Positions 1 to 8,933 of a stretch of 64,000 bases of DNA are shown here, piece by piece. The stretch spans positions 1 through 64,000 of the forward strand of contig JAFEBQ010000022.1 of NCBI GenBank assembly GCA_018242585.1, read 5' to 3'. The stretch comes from Planctomycetota bacterium. Its GTDB lineage: Bacteria > Planctomycetota > Planctomycetia > Pirellulales > PNKZ01. The position numbers and the translations under genes were made by a program. The notes under the pieces were generated by a model. The model made no database searches and was not told the DNA's origin. It worked only from the letters and a program-made list of their open reading frames with translations. Numbering within the stretch: the stretch's first letter is position 1; every line of letters begins with the position of its first letter.

Positions 1-43
1 TCTTAGTTTGACAGAGCACTAGGCTGTCACGCCCGATTCAAGG

Positions 44-1435
44 TCAGGTCTGCTTCAGCAGCGCCGTGATGCCCGCGGTCAGCAGCGCGTCGACATTGGG
101 CGAGCAGTTCGCCACGCTCACTTCGTAGCCCCCTTGCGGATAGGCTTCCTTGGTCGGAATGTACCACGCGCCGCCGTCTCCGTAGGCCGCCGTGGCGACG
201 AAGCGCGAGGGGGCGAGGCTTTGCGCGCGCAGTTGGTACTCGACGAACGACTCGGCCGGCAAGTGGAGCAGCGTGGCGTCGTTGACATGCAGCGCGCTGA
301 GAATGATCGGCGTCCGCGCAGCCAGGCGTTCGATCCAACTGGCGCGCATGGCCGGCCGAATACGATTGGCCGGAATGTTCTTCCCGTTCACCAGCATGGC
401 CAGCTCACCTTCCTTGGTGAAGGCCGGGTTCACTTCGGGAAGAATGTCGTGCGTGGTCCAGGACATCTGACGAATCGCCTGGGGCGTCAAGCCGCGCTCG
501 GCGGCGACCATGGCGTTGTACATCCGCTCGGTCAGCGCCACCCGGGCCTCGGGCGATCCGTCGTTGTACTTGCCGGCGGCAATGTTGCCGGCCGCGCCGG
601 TAAAGTAAATCTGCGTGCAGTTGGGCGACTCTTTCTGCCGGCGCTTGCGGGCCAGGCCGGGAAAGTCGCTGCTCACTTCGCCACGTCCGTAATAGCTCAT
701 CGGGTGCGTGGCATAGTAGTGGCAGCAAGCCACCTTCTCGTCACCGCTATAGAACGCCACCGTCTTCAACATGGGATCGATCACTCCTTCGGGCAGCGCA
801 ATCAGCTCGGGATCTTTACAGGCGCTGCCGCGCATCTTGCGCACACGCCCATCGGGCCCCAGGTCCAGGCGGCGGTTTCCGGCCACGCGCTCGACACGGG
901 CTTGGCCGGTGGCCACCTGCGTCAGCGGCCGGGCGTTGAGGAGTGCTTCGCGAATGGCCGCTTGCAGCCGTTCAATGCACTGCTGGAAGTAAGGGACGTT
1001 CACACAGGTCAACCCGGCGTGTTGCGCCGCGAGCAACTTCTCGGTGTCCAGGCAGACAAACGGCGCGTCGTGTTGATGGACGCATTGCACCGCCACGCGC
1101 TCGGGCGAGGTGCCGGCCGCTTTGGCCAGCGCGGCGCGCCATTCGATGTGGGCTCGGTTCAAGATGCCGGTCCAGTCGACCGCGCAGAGGACGATCGGGC
1201 TTCCCGCGCCGACAATCACCAGGCCGATCGCCTCCAAGCCATCGGCCACGGTCTTGACCGGCGTGATCCAACCGCCGCACAAGGGATGACCCTCCGGCGG
1301 CGTAACGTCGGCCCGGAAGGTGGCGATCTTCAGCCCGTCGGTGGCGCCATAGGCCCAGGCCGGCAGCCACAGCGCCGCGCCAGCGCCGACCGTTTGTTGA
1401 ATCCAATGTCGCCGGGAAAGCTGGTTGGTGCTCAT
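44..1435 (-). CDS. Neutral/alkaline ceramidase-like protein, Tat-exported
   Basis: 463-aa secreted protein. I start it at the ATG at 1435 because the protein then opens with a twin-arginine signal (LSRRHWIQQT, hydrophobic stretch, then WAYGA); an upstream in-frame Met would bury this signal. The body resembles the neutral/alkaline non-lysosomal ceramidase-like family common in planctomycetes: an early strand with DVTPPEG, a His-rich metal-site region (CVHQHDAP, about residue 120) and a CHYYATHP segment. Such proteins are predicted zinc amidohydrolases, but substrates in planctomycetes are mostly unknown, so ceramide is not claimed. It is divergent from the esterase at 1599. A second member of the family is encoded at 53044-54543 and has the more usual ATHTHSAPS motif. 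Confidence 0.8.
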   Translation of the reverse strand: MSTNQLSRRHWIQQTVGAGAALWLPAWAYGATDGLKIATFRADVTPPEGHPLCGGWITPVKTVADGLEAIGLVIVGAGSPIVLCAVDWTGILNRAHIEWRAALAKAAGTSPERVAVQCVHQHDAPFVCLDTEKLLAAQHAGLTCVNVPYFQQCIERLQAAIREALLNARPLTQVATGQARVERVAGNRRLDLGPDGRVRKMRGSACKDPELIALPEGVIDPMLKTVAFYSGDEKVACCHYYATHPMSYYGRGEVSSDFPGLARKRRQKESPNCTQIYFTGAAGNIAAGKYNDGSPEARVALTERMYNAMVAAERGLTPQAIRQMSWTTHDILPEVNPAFTKEGELAMLVNGKNIPANRIRPAMRASWIERLAARTPIILSALHVNDATLLHLPAESFVEYQLRAQSLAPSRFVATAAYGDGGAWYIPTKEAYPQGGYEVSVANCSPNVDALLTAGITALLKQT

Positions 1436-1598
1436 CGATGGCGTCCCAAGTCGTGGTGGGGCAGGGGGCGGGAATTGCGTTGCACTGCGAAGTGGATGCA
1501 CTTATCGTAATGCGTGAGCCCGATGCGAACAACCAAATTGCTCGGCGTACCCGCCACCTTACCCTCCCACCATGTCCTTTCACGGCAAGCAGGCGATC

Positions 1599-3701
1599 AT
1601 GAAGTACACGCTTTCAATTCTGGCGGTGTTGTTGGTCGGCACGCTGGCGGCGCGAGCCGAGGACGTTCGGCTGCAAGCGCCCAAGGATTTGAACGGTTAC
1701 TTTCCGTTCCAGGCGCCGGCCTCGCTCGATGCGTGGAACACCCGTCGCGATTTCGTTCGGCGCCAGATTCTGGTCTCGGCCGGCCTGTGGCCCATGCCGA
1801 CCAAGACGCCGCTGAACGCCGTGATCCACGGTAAGATCGATCGCGGCGAGTACACCGTCGAGAAGGTCTACTTCGAGAGCGTGCCTGGGTTCTATGTCAC
1901 CGGCAGCTTGTACCGCCCCAAGAACGCCCAGGGGAAAGTCCCGGGAGTCCTGTCGGCGCACGGACACGCCAAAGATGCGCGGCTGCAACCGGCCACGCCC
2001 GAGCGGACGCGCCAACAAATTGCCGAAGGGGCCGAGCGGTTCGAGAGCGGCGGGCTGTCGATCTATCAGGCCCGCTGCGTGCAGCTGGCGCGAATGGGCT
2101 GCGTCGTCTGGCAATGGGACATGCTGAGCGATTCCGACTCGGTACAGTTGCCGCGCGAAGTGGTCCACACCTTCGCCAAGCAGCGCCCCGAGATGAATAC
2201 CACCAAGAACTGGGGCCTGTACAGTCCGCAAGCCGAGGCGCATTGCCAGAACATCCTGGGTTTGCAACTGCTGAATGCAGTTCGCGGCGTTGACTTCTTG
2301 CTGAGCTTGCCCGAGGTCGATCCCGAGCGCGTGGCGGTCACCGGCGAAAGCGGCGGCGGCACGCAGACGATGTTGCTGTCGGCGGTTGACGAGCGGATCA
2401 AGTTGTCGTTTCCCGTCGTGATGGTCAGCACCGCGATGCAGGGTGGTTGCACTTGCGAGAATGCCAGCTTGCTGCGCGTGAATACCGGCAATGTCGAGTT
2501 CGCCGCCCTGTTCGCGCCCAAGCCGCTGGGCATGAACACGGCCAACGATTGGACCAAGGAGATGGCCACCAAGGGCTTTCCCGATTTGCAGAAGCTGTAC
2601 GCGCTGTACGGCAAGCCGAGCGACGTATTCTTGCTGCGCGGCGAGCACTTTCAGCACAACTACAACGCGGTCACGCGCTCGGCGTTTTACACGTTCTTGA
2701 ACAAGTATTTCCGGCTGGGGCTGCCATCGCCGGTGATCGAGCGCGACTTCGAGCCGTTGTCGCGCGAGCAGTTGTCGGTTTGGGATGCCGACCATCCGGC
2801 CCCCAAGGCGGGCGATCCCGAGTTCGAGCGCAAGCTGCTGGCCTGGCTTACCAACGATGCCGATCAGCAACTCCGCGCGGCTGTCGCGGCCGGCGGTGGC
2901 TTGCAAAAAGTGATTCGTCCGGGGGTCGAAGCGTTGATCGGCCGCACTTATGCCCAGGCCGGCGACGTTGCCTGGGATTTGCAGGAGAAAGAGGACCGCG
3001 GCGGTTACCTGGAAATGAAGGGACTGCTGCGCAACAAGACCTGTGGCGAGGAAGTCCGCGTCACATGGCTCTATCCCAAGCAGTGGAATGGTCGCGTGGT
3101 GGTCTGGCTCGACGACCAGGGACAGAGTGCGGCCAGCAGCGAACGAGTTGCCCGGCTGGTGCAAGCGGGAACGACCGTCCTGACGGCCGATCTGTTGTTC
3201 CAGGGGAGCGACGCCGCCAAACAGAATCGCGTTGTCGCCAATCCTCGCGAGTTCGCCGGCTATACCTATGGCTACAACCACGCGCTGTTCGCCCAGCGCA
3301 CGCACGACGTGCTGACCTTGGTCACCTTCTTGCGCAATGCCAAGTTCGAGCACCACCCGCAGCCGACCAGCGTGGCAGTCGCTGGCTGGGGAAGCACCGG
3401 CCCGATCGCACTGGCCGCGGGAGCGCTGGCCGACAAGGCGGTCGATCGAGTCGCGGTTGATACCCAAGGCTTTCGCTTCGGCAAGTTGCTCGATTATCGC
3501 GATCCGATGTTCCTGCCCGGCGGGGCCAAGTACTTGGACGTGCCTGGCCTGATGGCGTTGAACGCGCCACACGCGTTGTGGATTGCTGGCGAGGGGAGCG
3601 CGCCGGAAACATTCGACGCCAATTTCAGCGAACTGACGCCGTACACCGGCGACCCTGCCCGGCAGCAAGCCGCGGCTACTGACTGGCTACTCCAGCCGTA
3701 A
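1599..3701 (+). CDS. Secreted alpha/beta hydrolase (acetyl xylan esterase/prolyl oligopeptidase-like)
   Basis: 700-aa protein with a signal peptide (MKYTLSILAVLLVG, cleavage near AARAED). The ATG at 1599 is preferred over the in-frame ATG at 1572 because it places the signal peptide at the N-terminus. The nucleophile elbow is GESGGG, in VAVTGESGGGTQTML near residue 255, typical of the acetyl-xylan-esterase/dienelactone-hydrolase group of large planctomycete hydrolases. A later GEHFQHNYN segment may carry the catalytic His. The C-terminal 300 residues look like a second, degenerate hydrolase-type domain (VAVAGWGSTGP). Its likely role is deacylation of polysaccharides or glycoconjugates in the periplasm. 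It is divergent from the ceramidase-like gene and lies upstream of the LarA-like gene. Confidence 0.8.
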   Translation: MKYTLSILAVLLVGTLAARAEDVRLQAPKDLNGYFPFQAPASLDAWNTRRDFVRRQILVSAGLWPMPTKTPLNAVIHGKIDRGEYTVEKVYFESVPGFYVTGSLYRPKNAQGKVPGVLSAHGHAKDARLQPATPERTRQQIAEGAERFESGGLSIYQARCVQLARMGCVVWQWDMLSDSDSVQLPREVVHTFAKQRPEMNTTKNWGLYSPQAEAHCQNILGLQLLNAVRGVDFLLSLPEVDPERVAVTGESGGGTQTMLLSAVDERIKLSFPVVMVSTAMQGGCTCENASLLRVNTGNVEFAALFAPKPLGMNTANDWTKEMATKGFPDLQKLYALYGKPSDVFLLRGEHFQHNYNAVTRSAFYTFLNKYFRLGLPSPVIERDFEPLSREQLSVWDADHPAPKAGDPEFERKLLAWLTNDADQQLRAAVAAGGGLQKVIRPGVEALIGRTYAQAGDVAWDLQEKEDRGGYLEMKGLLRNKTCGEEVRVTWLYPKQWNGRVVVWLDDQGQSAASSERVARLVQAGTTVLTADLLFQGSDAAKQNRVVANPREFAGYTYGYNHALFAQRTHDVLTLVTFLRNAKFEHHPQPTSVAVAGWGSTGPIALAAGALADKAVDRVAVDTQGFRFGKLLDYRDPMFLPGGAKYLDVPGLMALNAPHALWIAGEGSAPETFDANFSELTPYTGDPARQQAAATDWLLQP

Positions 3702-3840
3702 CGACAAGCCGGGCTGGTTTCGTCCGAATATTCTGGCTGTAAGGACGGTGCGATAGCCCAGGACTTTCGGACACCGGCGGTTTGCTATAATGGACCGGTC
3801 CAGCTCGGCCCGCCCATCCATCACCCGTGACGATCGTCGC

Positions 3841-5115
3841 ATGGCACTCTACTTTGCCGCCGGCTCACCGACTACCGAACTCAGCCCGCAGCAGCTGCGC
3901 GAGGCGCTGCACGACTGCTTCACGCAGTTGGGGCCGCGGAGCAAGGTGCTGGCGATTCCGCCCGATTTCACTCGCTTCAACAGCCGAGCCGGACTGCTGA
4001 CCTGCCAGACGTACGAATACTTTGGCGACCGGCTGGTCGATGTGATGCCGGCCTTGGGCACGCACTTTGCCATGCCCGACTGGCAGCTCGACAAGATGTT
4101 TCCTGGCGTCCCCAAGTCGCTGTTCCGCGAACATCGCTGGCGCGACGACGTGGTGACCGTCGGCACCGTGCCGGCCGAGTATGTGTCGGAGGTGACCGAC
4201 GGCATCTGGAAGAAGTCGTGGCCGGCCCAGTTGAACAAACTGGTCTGGCACGGCGGGCATGACCTGATTCTTTCCATCGGTCAGGTCGTGCCGCACGAAG
4301 TGATTGGCATGGCCAATTACAACAAGAACTTGTTCGTCGGCACGGGGGGCTCGGCGGGAATTAACGAAAGCCATTTCCTCGGCGCGGCCTACGGCATGGA
4401 ACGGATGATGGGGCGGGCCGATACGCCGCTCCGCCGCATCTTGAACTATGCCCAGGATCATTTCTGCCGGCACTTGCCGCTGTTGTTCGTCCAGACCGTG
4501 GTGGGGGTGAACGACCGGGGGGAGTTGGTAACGCGCGGCCTGTTCATTGGCGACGACTATGAATGCTTTGAGCGGGCCAGCGAACTGTCGATCCGCGTGA
4601 ACTTCACCATCTTGCAGGAAGAGCTGCCCAAGGTCGTCGTTTATCTGGACGAGGAGGAGTTCCACAGCACCTGGCTGGGAAACAAGTCGATCTATCGCAC
4701 CAGGATGGCGATCGCCGATCGGGGCGAACTGATCGTCCTGGCGCCGGGCGTGAAGACGTTTGGCGAGGATCCGCAAATCGACAAGCTGATCCGCAAGTAC
4801 GGCTATCGAACGACGCCTGAAATCCTGAGCTTCATGGAACAGAACGAAGATCTGCAAGGGAACCTGTCGGCGGCGGCCCATCTGATTCATGGCTCGTCCG
4901 AGCAGCGCTTCACCATCACCTATTGTCCGGGCCATTTGACGCCGGCGGAAATCGAAGGGGTCGGCTACCGCTACGCCGACCTGGCCGAGATGAGCCGCCG
5001 CTACGACCCTCGCACCTTGCGCGATGGTTGGAACGTCCTGCCCGATGGTGAGCGCGTCTATTACATCAGCAACCCGGCGCTCGGGCTGTGGGCGTGTGAA
5101 GGTCGGCTGAAGTAA
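3841..5115 (+). CDS. LarA-family nickel-pincer racemase/epimerase (DUF2088)
   Basis: 424-aa cytoplasmic protein, no signal peptide. The N-terminal PPDFTRFNSRAG motif (about residues 40-51) matches the PPDxTR signature of LarA N-domains, and HGGHDLILSIGQVVPHEV and GTGGSAGINESHFLG match the conserved middle region that holds the cofactor His and Lys. LarA homologues racemize or epimerize 2-hydroxy acids (lactate, malate, sugar acids such as mannonate) with a nickel pincer nucleotide. The sugar-acid role is the better guess here, given the carbohydrate esterases around it. No LarB, LarC or LarE gene lies in the window. The ATG at 3841 was chosen over an in-frame one at 3790 because similarity begins there. 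Confidence 0.82.
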   Translation: MALYFAAGSPTTELSPQQLREALHDCFTQLGPRSKVLAIPPDFTRFNSRAGLLTCQTYEYFGDRLVDVMPALGTHFAMPDWQLDKMFPGVPKSLFREHRWRDDVVTVGTVPAEYVSEVTDGIWKKSWPAQLNKLVWHGGHDLILSIGQVVPHEVIGMANYNKNLFVGTGGSAGINESHFLGAAYGMERMMGRADTPLRRILNYAQDHFCRHLPLLFVQTVVGVNDRGELVTRGLFIGDDYECFERASELSIRVNFTILQEELPKVVVYLDEEEFHSTWLGNKSIYRTRMAIADRGELIVLAPGVKTFGEDPQIDKLIRKYGYRTTPEILSFMEQNEDLQGNLSAAAHLIHGSSEQRFTITYCPGHLTPAEIEGVGYRYADLAEMSRRYDPRTLRDGWNVLPDGERVYYISNPALGLWACEGRLK

Positions 5116-5186
5116 CCCTCCCAGTTCGATGTGGGGGGAACTGAAGGTGTTGTAAGTTCCCTGCGTTCAATGATGCGGAGACGCTC

Positions 5187-5894
5187 ATGAAAATTGCCTG
5201 GTTGGTCCTGCCCGCGATCCTCGTCACAACCGCTGTTATCGCGGACGAGCCGGCGCGCAAGGTGCATATCGTTCTCGTTGGCGATTCAACCGTGACCGAC
5301 ACGGCTGGCTGGGGCGGCGCGTTTATCAAACACTTGGGGCCGTCGGCAGAAGGGGTGAACCTGGCCCGCGGCGGGCGCAGCTCGAAAAGCTTTCGCGACG
5401 AGGGGACTTGGAAGAAGGCCATCGAGCAAAAGCCCGACTACGTGCTGATTCAATTCGGGCACAACGACCAGCCCGGCAAGGGGCCCGAGCGCGAGACCGA
5501 CCCAGCCACGACCTATCGCGACTTCCTTCGGCAATATGTCGACGAAGCGCGAGCGATCGGCACCAAGCCGATCCTGATCACATCGGTAGTGCGGCGGACG
5601 TTCAATGCCGAGGGCAAGATCGAGTCGAGTCTCGTCCCCTATGCCAACGCCGTGAAGGCCGTCGCGGCCGAGAAGAACGTCCCGGTGATCGACCTGCACC
5701 AGCGCAGCCTGGAATTGATGAACCAGCTGGGGCCGGCCGAAGCCGAGAAGTTTGGCCCGCCTCACCCGACGCGCCCTGGGAAGTTTGACGGCACACACTT
5801 CAACGAAATGGGCGCCGAGCGGACTGCCGAGTTGGTGATTAGCGAGCTCGTCAAGGTCGAGCCAGCCGCGAAAGCCTGGTTCCCGCCGCGGTAG
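5187..5894 (+). CDS. SGNH/GDSL hydrolase, rhamnogalacturonan acetylesterase-like
   Basis: 235-aa exported esterase. A signal peptide (MKIAWLVLPAILVTTAVIA) precedes the block I GDST motif (nucleophile Ser34), block II Gly in NLARGGRSS, block III GHND (91-94) and a C-terminal DGTHFNEMG that supplies the catalytic Asp/His. This four-block pattern and the short length are those of rhamnogalacturonan acetylesterases, which remove O-acetyl groups from pectic rhamnogalacturonan. It starts 71 bp after the LarA-like gene on the same strand, so the two may be co-transcribed. A pectin-related role is inferred from family resemblance only. Confidence 0.85.
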   Translation: MKIAWLVLPAILVTTAVIADEPARKVHIVLVGDSTVTDTAGWGGAFIKHLGPSAEGVNLARGGRSSKSFRDEGTWKKAIEQKPDYVLIQFGHNDQPGKGPERETDPATTYRDFLRQYVDEARAIGTKPILITSVVRRTFNAEGKIESSLVPYANAVKAVAAEKNVPVIDLHQRSLELMNQLGPAEAEKFGPPHPTRPGKFDGTHFNEMGAERTAELVISELVKVEPAAKAWFPPR

Positions 5895-5924
5895 TCCACT
5901 GCTGATTGGCGGCGCGCCGCGGAG

Positions 5925-7280
5925 TTAGCCGCTCTTCTCGACGGGCAATTGCTCGGTCACGTGCAGCCCGTACTTTTCCAACAGCCGATACAAGCTGCGA
6001 CGATTCAGCCTCAGCGCTCGGGCCGTGCGAGCCTTGTTACCGCGTTCGCGTTTCAGCACTTCGAGCACGTGCGACCGCTCGACTTCTCCCAGGTCGTCGA
6101 CGCCCGTCACCGAGGGGCTGTCCTTGTTGTCGGCGACTTCGTCCGGCAAGTCCTTGAGTGTGATCTGCCAGTCGTCGGCCAGGATCTTGGCTCGTTCGAT
6201 GGCGTTGATCAACTGGCGGATGTTCCCCGGCCAAGGGTGGCGCTCCAGGGCCTTCAGCGCCTCGGGCTCGATCGTCCAGTCGGCGCCGACAAAGTGTTTG
6301 ACCAACAACGGGATGTCGCCGACCCGATGGCGCAGCGGCGGCAGGTTCAACGACATGACGTTGATGCGGTAGTACAGGTCTTCGCGGAACCGACCAGCCT
6401 TTACCTCGGCGGCCATGTCGCGATTCGTGGCAGCCAACAGGCGCACGCTGACGCGACGTTCCTTGACCGAGCCAATGCGGCGCATCGAGCCGTCTTCCAG
6501 CACGCGCAACAGCTTGGCCTGCAGCGCCGGCGGCATCTCGCCGATCTCGTCGATGAACAACGTGCCCCCGTCGGCTACCTCGAAGAACCCTGGCTTGGCG
6601 TTGACCGCGCCGGTAAAGGCTCCCTTCTCGTGGCCGAAGAGTTCGCTTTCCAGCAACGTCTCGGGCAAGGCGGCACAGTTGATTGTCACCAGCGGCCGAT
6701 CGGCCCGCGCGCTCGTGCGGTGCAGGGCGGCGGCGACCAACTCCTTGCCCGTGCCGCTTTCTCCTTGAATCAGAATCGCCTTGTCGGTCGGGCCGGCGCG
6801 CTCGATCAGCCGCCAGACCTCTTTGATCGCGGACGATTCGCCGATCATCTCGCACTTGCCGGGACGTTGGTTCAGCAAGTGCTTGAGCTGCTGGTTCTCC
6901 TTGACCAGGTGGCGCCGGTTGGTCGCTTTCTCGACCAGTGCTTCAAGTTCGGCCAGCGACGACGGCTTGCGCAGATAGTAATACGCGCCGGCTTTCATCG
7001 CCTGGACGCAATTCTCGACGCTGGCTTCGCCGGTCAGCACGATGACTTCGCACTCGGGCTGCAAAGCGCGTAGCTGCCCTATCAGTTCGAGCCCCGAGAG
7101 TTGAGGCATGTTCATATCGACGATGGCCACGTCGAACTCGCGGCGGTGAGCCAGTTCCAGGGCGTCGAGGCCGTCGCCGGCTTCCTGGACCTGGTAGCCG
7201 CGTTTGGCCAGCCGTTTGGCCATTACCGAACGGAACTCGGCGTCATCATCGACAACCAACAGATCAATAGCTTCGGACAT
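5925..7280 (-). CDS. Sigma-54-dependent NtrC-family response regulator (REC-AAA+-Fis)
   Basis: 451-aa DNA-binding activator. An N-terminal receiver has its phospho-acceptor Asp55 in VAIVDMNMP and the switch residues Thr84 and Lys105. The central AAA+ domain has Walker A GESGTGKE (173-180) and the sigma-54-contacting GAFTGA loop (220-225), both intact. A Fis-type helix-turn-helix (NKARTARALRLNRRSLYRLL) lies near the C-terminus. It will activate sigma-54 promoters when phosphorylated. No kinase is adjacent; the nearest are at 14.7 and 16.7 kb. It stands divergent from a strong -24/-12 promoter at about 7477, its probable target. It is a close paralogue of the regulator at 27756-29153. Confidence 0.95.
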   Translation of the reverse strand: MSEAIDLLVVDDDAEFRSVMAKRLAKRGYQVQEAGDGLDALELAHRREFDVAIVDMNMPQLSGLELIGQLRALQPECEVIVLTGEASVENCVQAMKAGAYYYLRKPSSLAELEALVEKATNRRHLVKENQQLKHLLNQRPGKCEMIGESSAIKEVWRLIERAGPTDKAILIQGESGTGKELVAAALHRTSARADRPLVTINCAALPETLLESELFGHEKGAFTGAVNAKPGFFEVADGGTLFIDEIGEMPPALQAKLLRVLEDGSMRRIGSVKERRVSVRLLAATNRDMAAEVKAGRFREDLYYRINVMSLNLPPLRHRVGDIPLLVKHFVGADWTIEPEALKALERHPWPGNIRQLINAIERAKILADDWQITLKDLPDEVADNKDSPSVTGVDDLGEVERSHVLEVLKRERGNKARTARALRLNRRSLYRLLEKYGLHVTEQLPVEKSG

Positions 7281-7365
7281 TGCTCCCCACGTCCGCCTAC
7301 CTGGCGGCAGTCAGTTTATTTTGATTGGATCGAACCGCGCGTCCGTGCTCTGGCGACCCACGGCG

Positions 7366-7407
7366 TGCGGCTCCGCACATTTTCGGTTAATCGCCGTGCG
7401 GTTCGCA
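7366..7407. promoter_or_regulatory. Candidate enhancer dyads for the NtrC-type regulator
   Basis: Two short dyads share the arms TGCG/CGCA: TGCGGCTCCGCA at 7366-7377 and TGCGGTTCGCA at 7397-7407. They lie 70-110 bp upstream of the -24 element at 7478, the usual distance for an NtrC-type upstream activating site, and between the regulator and its probable target. A related dyad (TGCGATCGCA, 29203-29212) occurs upstream of the second sigma-54 promoter. Assignment as a binding site is inference. Confidence 0.4.
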
Positions 7408-7476
7408 AGGTGCCAGCGACGCAAAAACTGGACGAATCCTCGCACTTCGTCGGTGTGCCACCAGCGCGCGCGAGCG

Positions 7477-7492
7477 CGGCACTTGAATTGCA
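7477..7492 (+). promoter_or_regulatory. Sigma-54 (-24/-12) promoter
   Basis: The sequence CGGCACTTGAATTGCA fits the sigma-54 consensus TGGCAC-N5-TTGC, with the invariant GG (7478-7479) and GC (7490-7491) separated by exactly 10 bases. It lies about 57 bp upstream of the ATG of the 84-aa gene and faces away from the divergent NtrC-type regulator. Confidence 0.75.
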
Positions 7493-7548
7493 TTAGGTTC
7501 CCTTGGGTTTGCCAGGAGAGTTAACAACACCCCCAAAAGGAAGCAATC

Positions 7549-7803
7549 ATGAGCACGACATCCGATGTCAAACCCGCAGCTGCGGAATGTGTATGTGCCA
7601 ATCCGCGCGCGCTGGCCGGGTTGCTGAACGATCTGTTCGAAGTGCTGGCGCTGCAGGCCACGGAACTGGAACGTCTGACGTCCCACGTCGAACAGCACAA
7701 TCGCCCGCTGCTCAAGCCCACCAAGCTGCCCGAATGCATCTCGCGGCTGAGCGAACTGCACGCCCGCTTGAACCAGAAGCCGGTGTACTCGATCAAGGCA
7801 TGA
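7549..7803 (+). CDS. Small hypothetical protein, first gene after a sigma-54 promoter
   Basis: 84-aa cytoplasmic protein, no recognised family. It has a Shine-Dalgarno AAAGGAAG eight bases before the ATG. The N-terminus has two cysteines (ECVCANP, about residues 13-20), followed by an amphipathic helical region rich in Leu and Glu (LLNDLFEVLALQATELERL) and a second helix near the C-terminus (CISRLSELHARL) with a third Cys. The layout suggests a small helical protein that could dimerize or bind metal or another protein. It is followed after 61 bp by the dihydroorotate-dehydrogenase-like gene and is probably co-transcribed with it under the sigma-54 promoter. Confidence 0.75.
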   Translation: MSTTSDVKPAAAECVCANPRALAGLLNDLFEVLALQATELERLTSHVEQHNRPLLKPTKLPECISRLSELHARLNQKPVYSIKA

Positions 7804-7864
7804 GTCGCCGGGCGCCGCGGGTCGGATCGCGCCAATCGGCGCCAAAAAAGGACGGGATAACGCC

Positions 7865-8878
7865 ATGACACGAGATCTCAGCACCAATTACTTGGGCCTG
7901 AAGCTGCGCAATCCGTTGATCGCGTCGTCGTCTCCGCTGACCGGCGAGTTGGACGTGCTGCGACGGCTCGAAGCCAATGGCGTGGCCGCGGTGGTCCTGC
8001 CCTCGTTGTTCGAGGAGCAGATCGACTTGCCGGCCTTCAAGGCCAAGCATCCCGAGGCGTTCCAGCCCCACGTCGCCGGGCACGCGCTGACGGCCTTTCA
8101 CCAGATGTCCCAGTACAATCATGGCCCCAAGGCCCTGGTTGAGTTGTTGACGCAGGCCAAGAGCCGGCTGTCGATTCCGGTCATGGCCAGCTTGAACGGA
8201 ACCACCAAAGGAGCTTGGCTGCGCCATGCGCAACTGCTGGAGGAAGCGGGGGCCGACGCGCTGGAAATGAACATGTATTCGGTGATCTGCGATCCTCAAG
8301 TAACCGCGGCGCAAATCGAAGATCAATATGTCGACCTGGTGGCCGAAGTGTGCGGCAAGGTTAAGATTCCGGTCGCGGTGAAGATCGGACCTTACTACAC
8401 CGCGCTGTCGAACTTGGCGCATCGCTTTGCCCAGGCCGGCGCCAAGGGGATGGTGATGTTCAACCGCTTCATGCAACCCGACGTCAACGTCGACGCGATG
8501 CGAGTCTGGCCGCACCTGACCCTGAGCACGCCCGACGAGTTGCGACCGGCGTTGCGGTGGATCGCCATCCTGCGTGGCCAACTCGACATCTCGTTGGCCG
8601 CGACCGGTGGAGTGCATTACGTCGACGGCTTGATTAAGGCGCTGGTGGCCGGCGCCGATGTGGCGATGATCGCTTCGGTCTTGTATCGCAATGGGATCGA
8701 TGTGATCGCCACGTTGCTCAAGGAATTCGAGTGCTGGCTCGACGCCGGCGAATACCACTCGGTCGCCCAGTTAAAAGGCTGCCTCAGCCAGATCAACGCC
8801 CCCGACCCGTCGGTCTTTGAACGGGCCAACTACATGCGGGCGATGACCGAATTCGTCAGCGGCAACGGCAATCACTAG
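7865..8878 (+). CDS. Dihydroorotate dehydrogenase-like FMN protein
   Basis: 337-aa cytoplasmic TIM-barrel flavoprotein of the dihydroorotate dehydrogenase superfamily. Recognisable are the opening DLSTNYLGLKLRNPLIASSS, the barrel strands VMASLNGTT, ALEMNMYS and IPVAVKIGPYYT, and the phosphate-binding end strand ATGGVHYVDGLIKALVAGAD. This sub-family is not the pyrimidine-pathway PyrD; in many bacteria it is linked to anaerobic or redox genes such as pyruvate:ferredoxin oxidoreductase, and its substrate is uncertain. It is the second gene behind the sigma-54 promoter at about 7477, which fits a role in low-oxygen or stress metabolism. The ATG at 7865 is the first base set of the similarity. Confidence 0.85.
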   Translation: MTRDLSTNYLGLKLRNPLIASSSPLTGELDVLRRLEANGVAAVVLPSLFEEQIDLPAFKAKHPEAFQPHVAGHALTAFHQMSQYNHGPKALVELLTQAKSRLSIPVMASLNGTTKGAWLRHAQLLEEAGADALEMNMYSVICDPQVTAAQIEDQYVDLVAEVCGKVKIPVAVKIGPYYTALSNLAHRFAQAGAKGMVMFNRFMQPDVNVDAMRVWPHLTLSTPDELRPALRWIAILRGQLDISLAATGGVHYVDGLIKALVAGADVAMIASVLYRNGIDVIATLLKEFECWLDAGEYHSVAQLKGCLSQINAPDPSVFERANYMRAMTEFVSGNGNH

Positions 8879-8933
8879 CCGGCCGTTGGCCAGAATGCAG
8901 GTCGCCGTCGCGATAATTGCTCCCTCGTCAGTG

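Noticed and set aside
1614-3668. 684-codon open frame antisense to the esterase gene, and many similar long antisense frames (e.g. 134-1510 plus, 40342-41712 plus, 57679-59121 minus).
   Set aside because: High GC keeps stop codons rare in shadow frames. Their translations are rich in Arg, Ala and His, lack family motifs and signal peptides, and lie opposite well-recognised genes.
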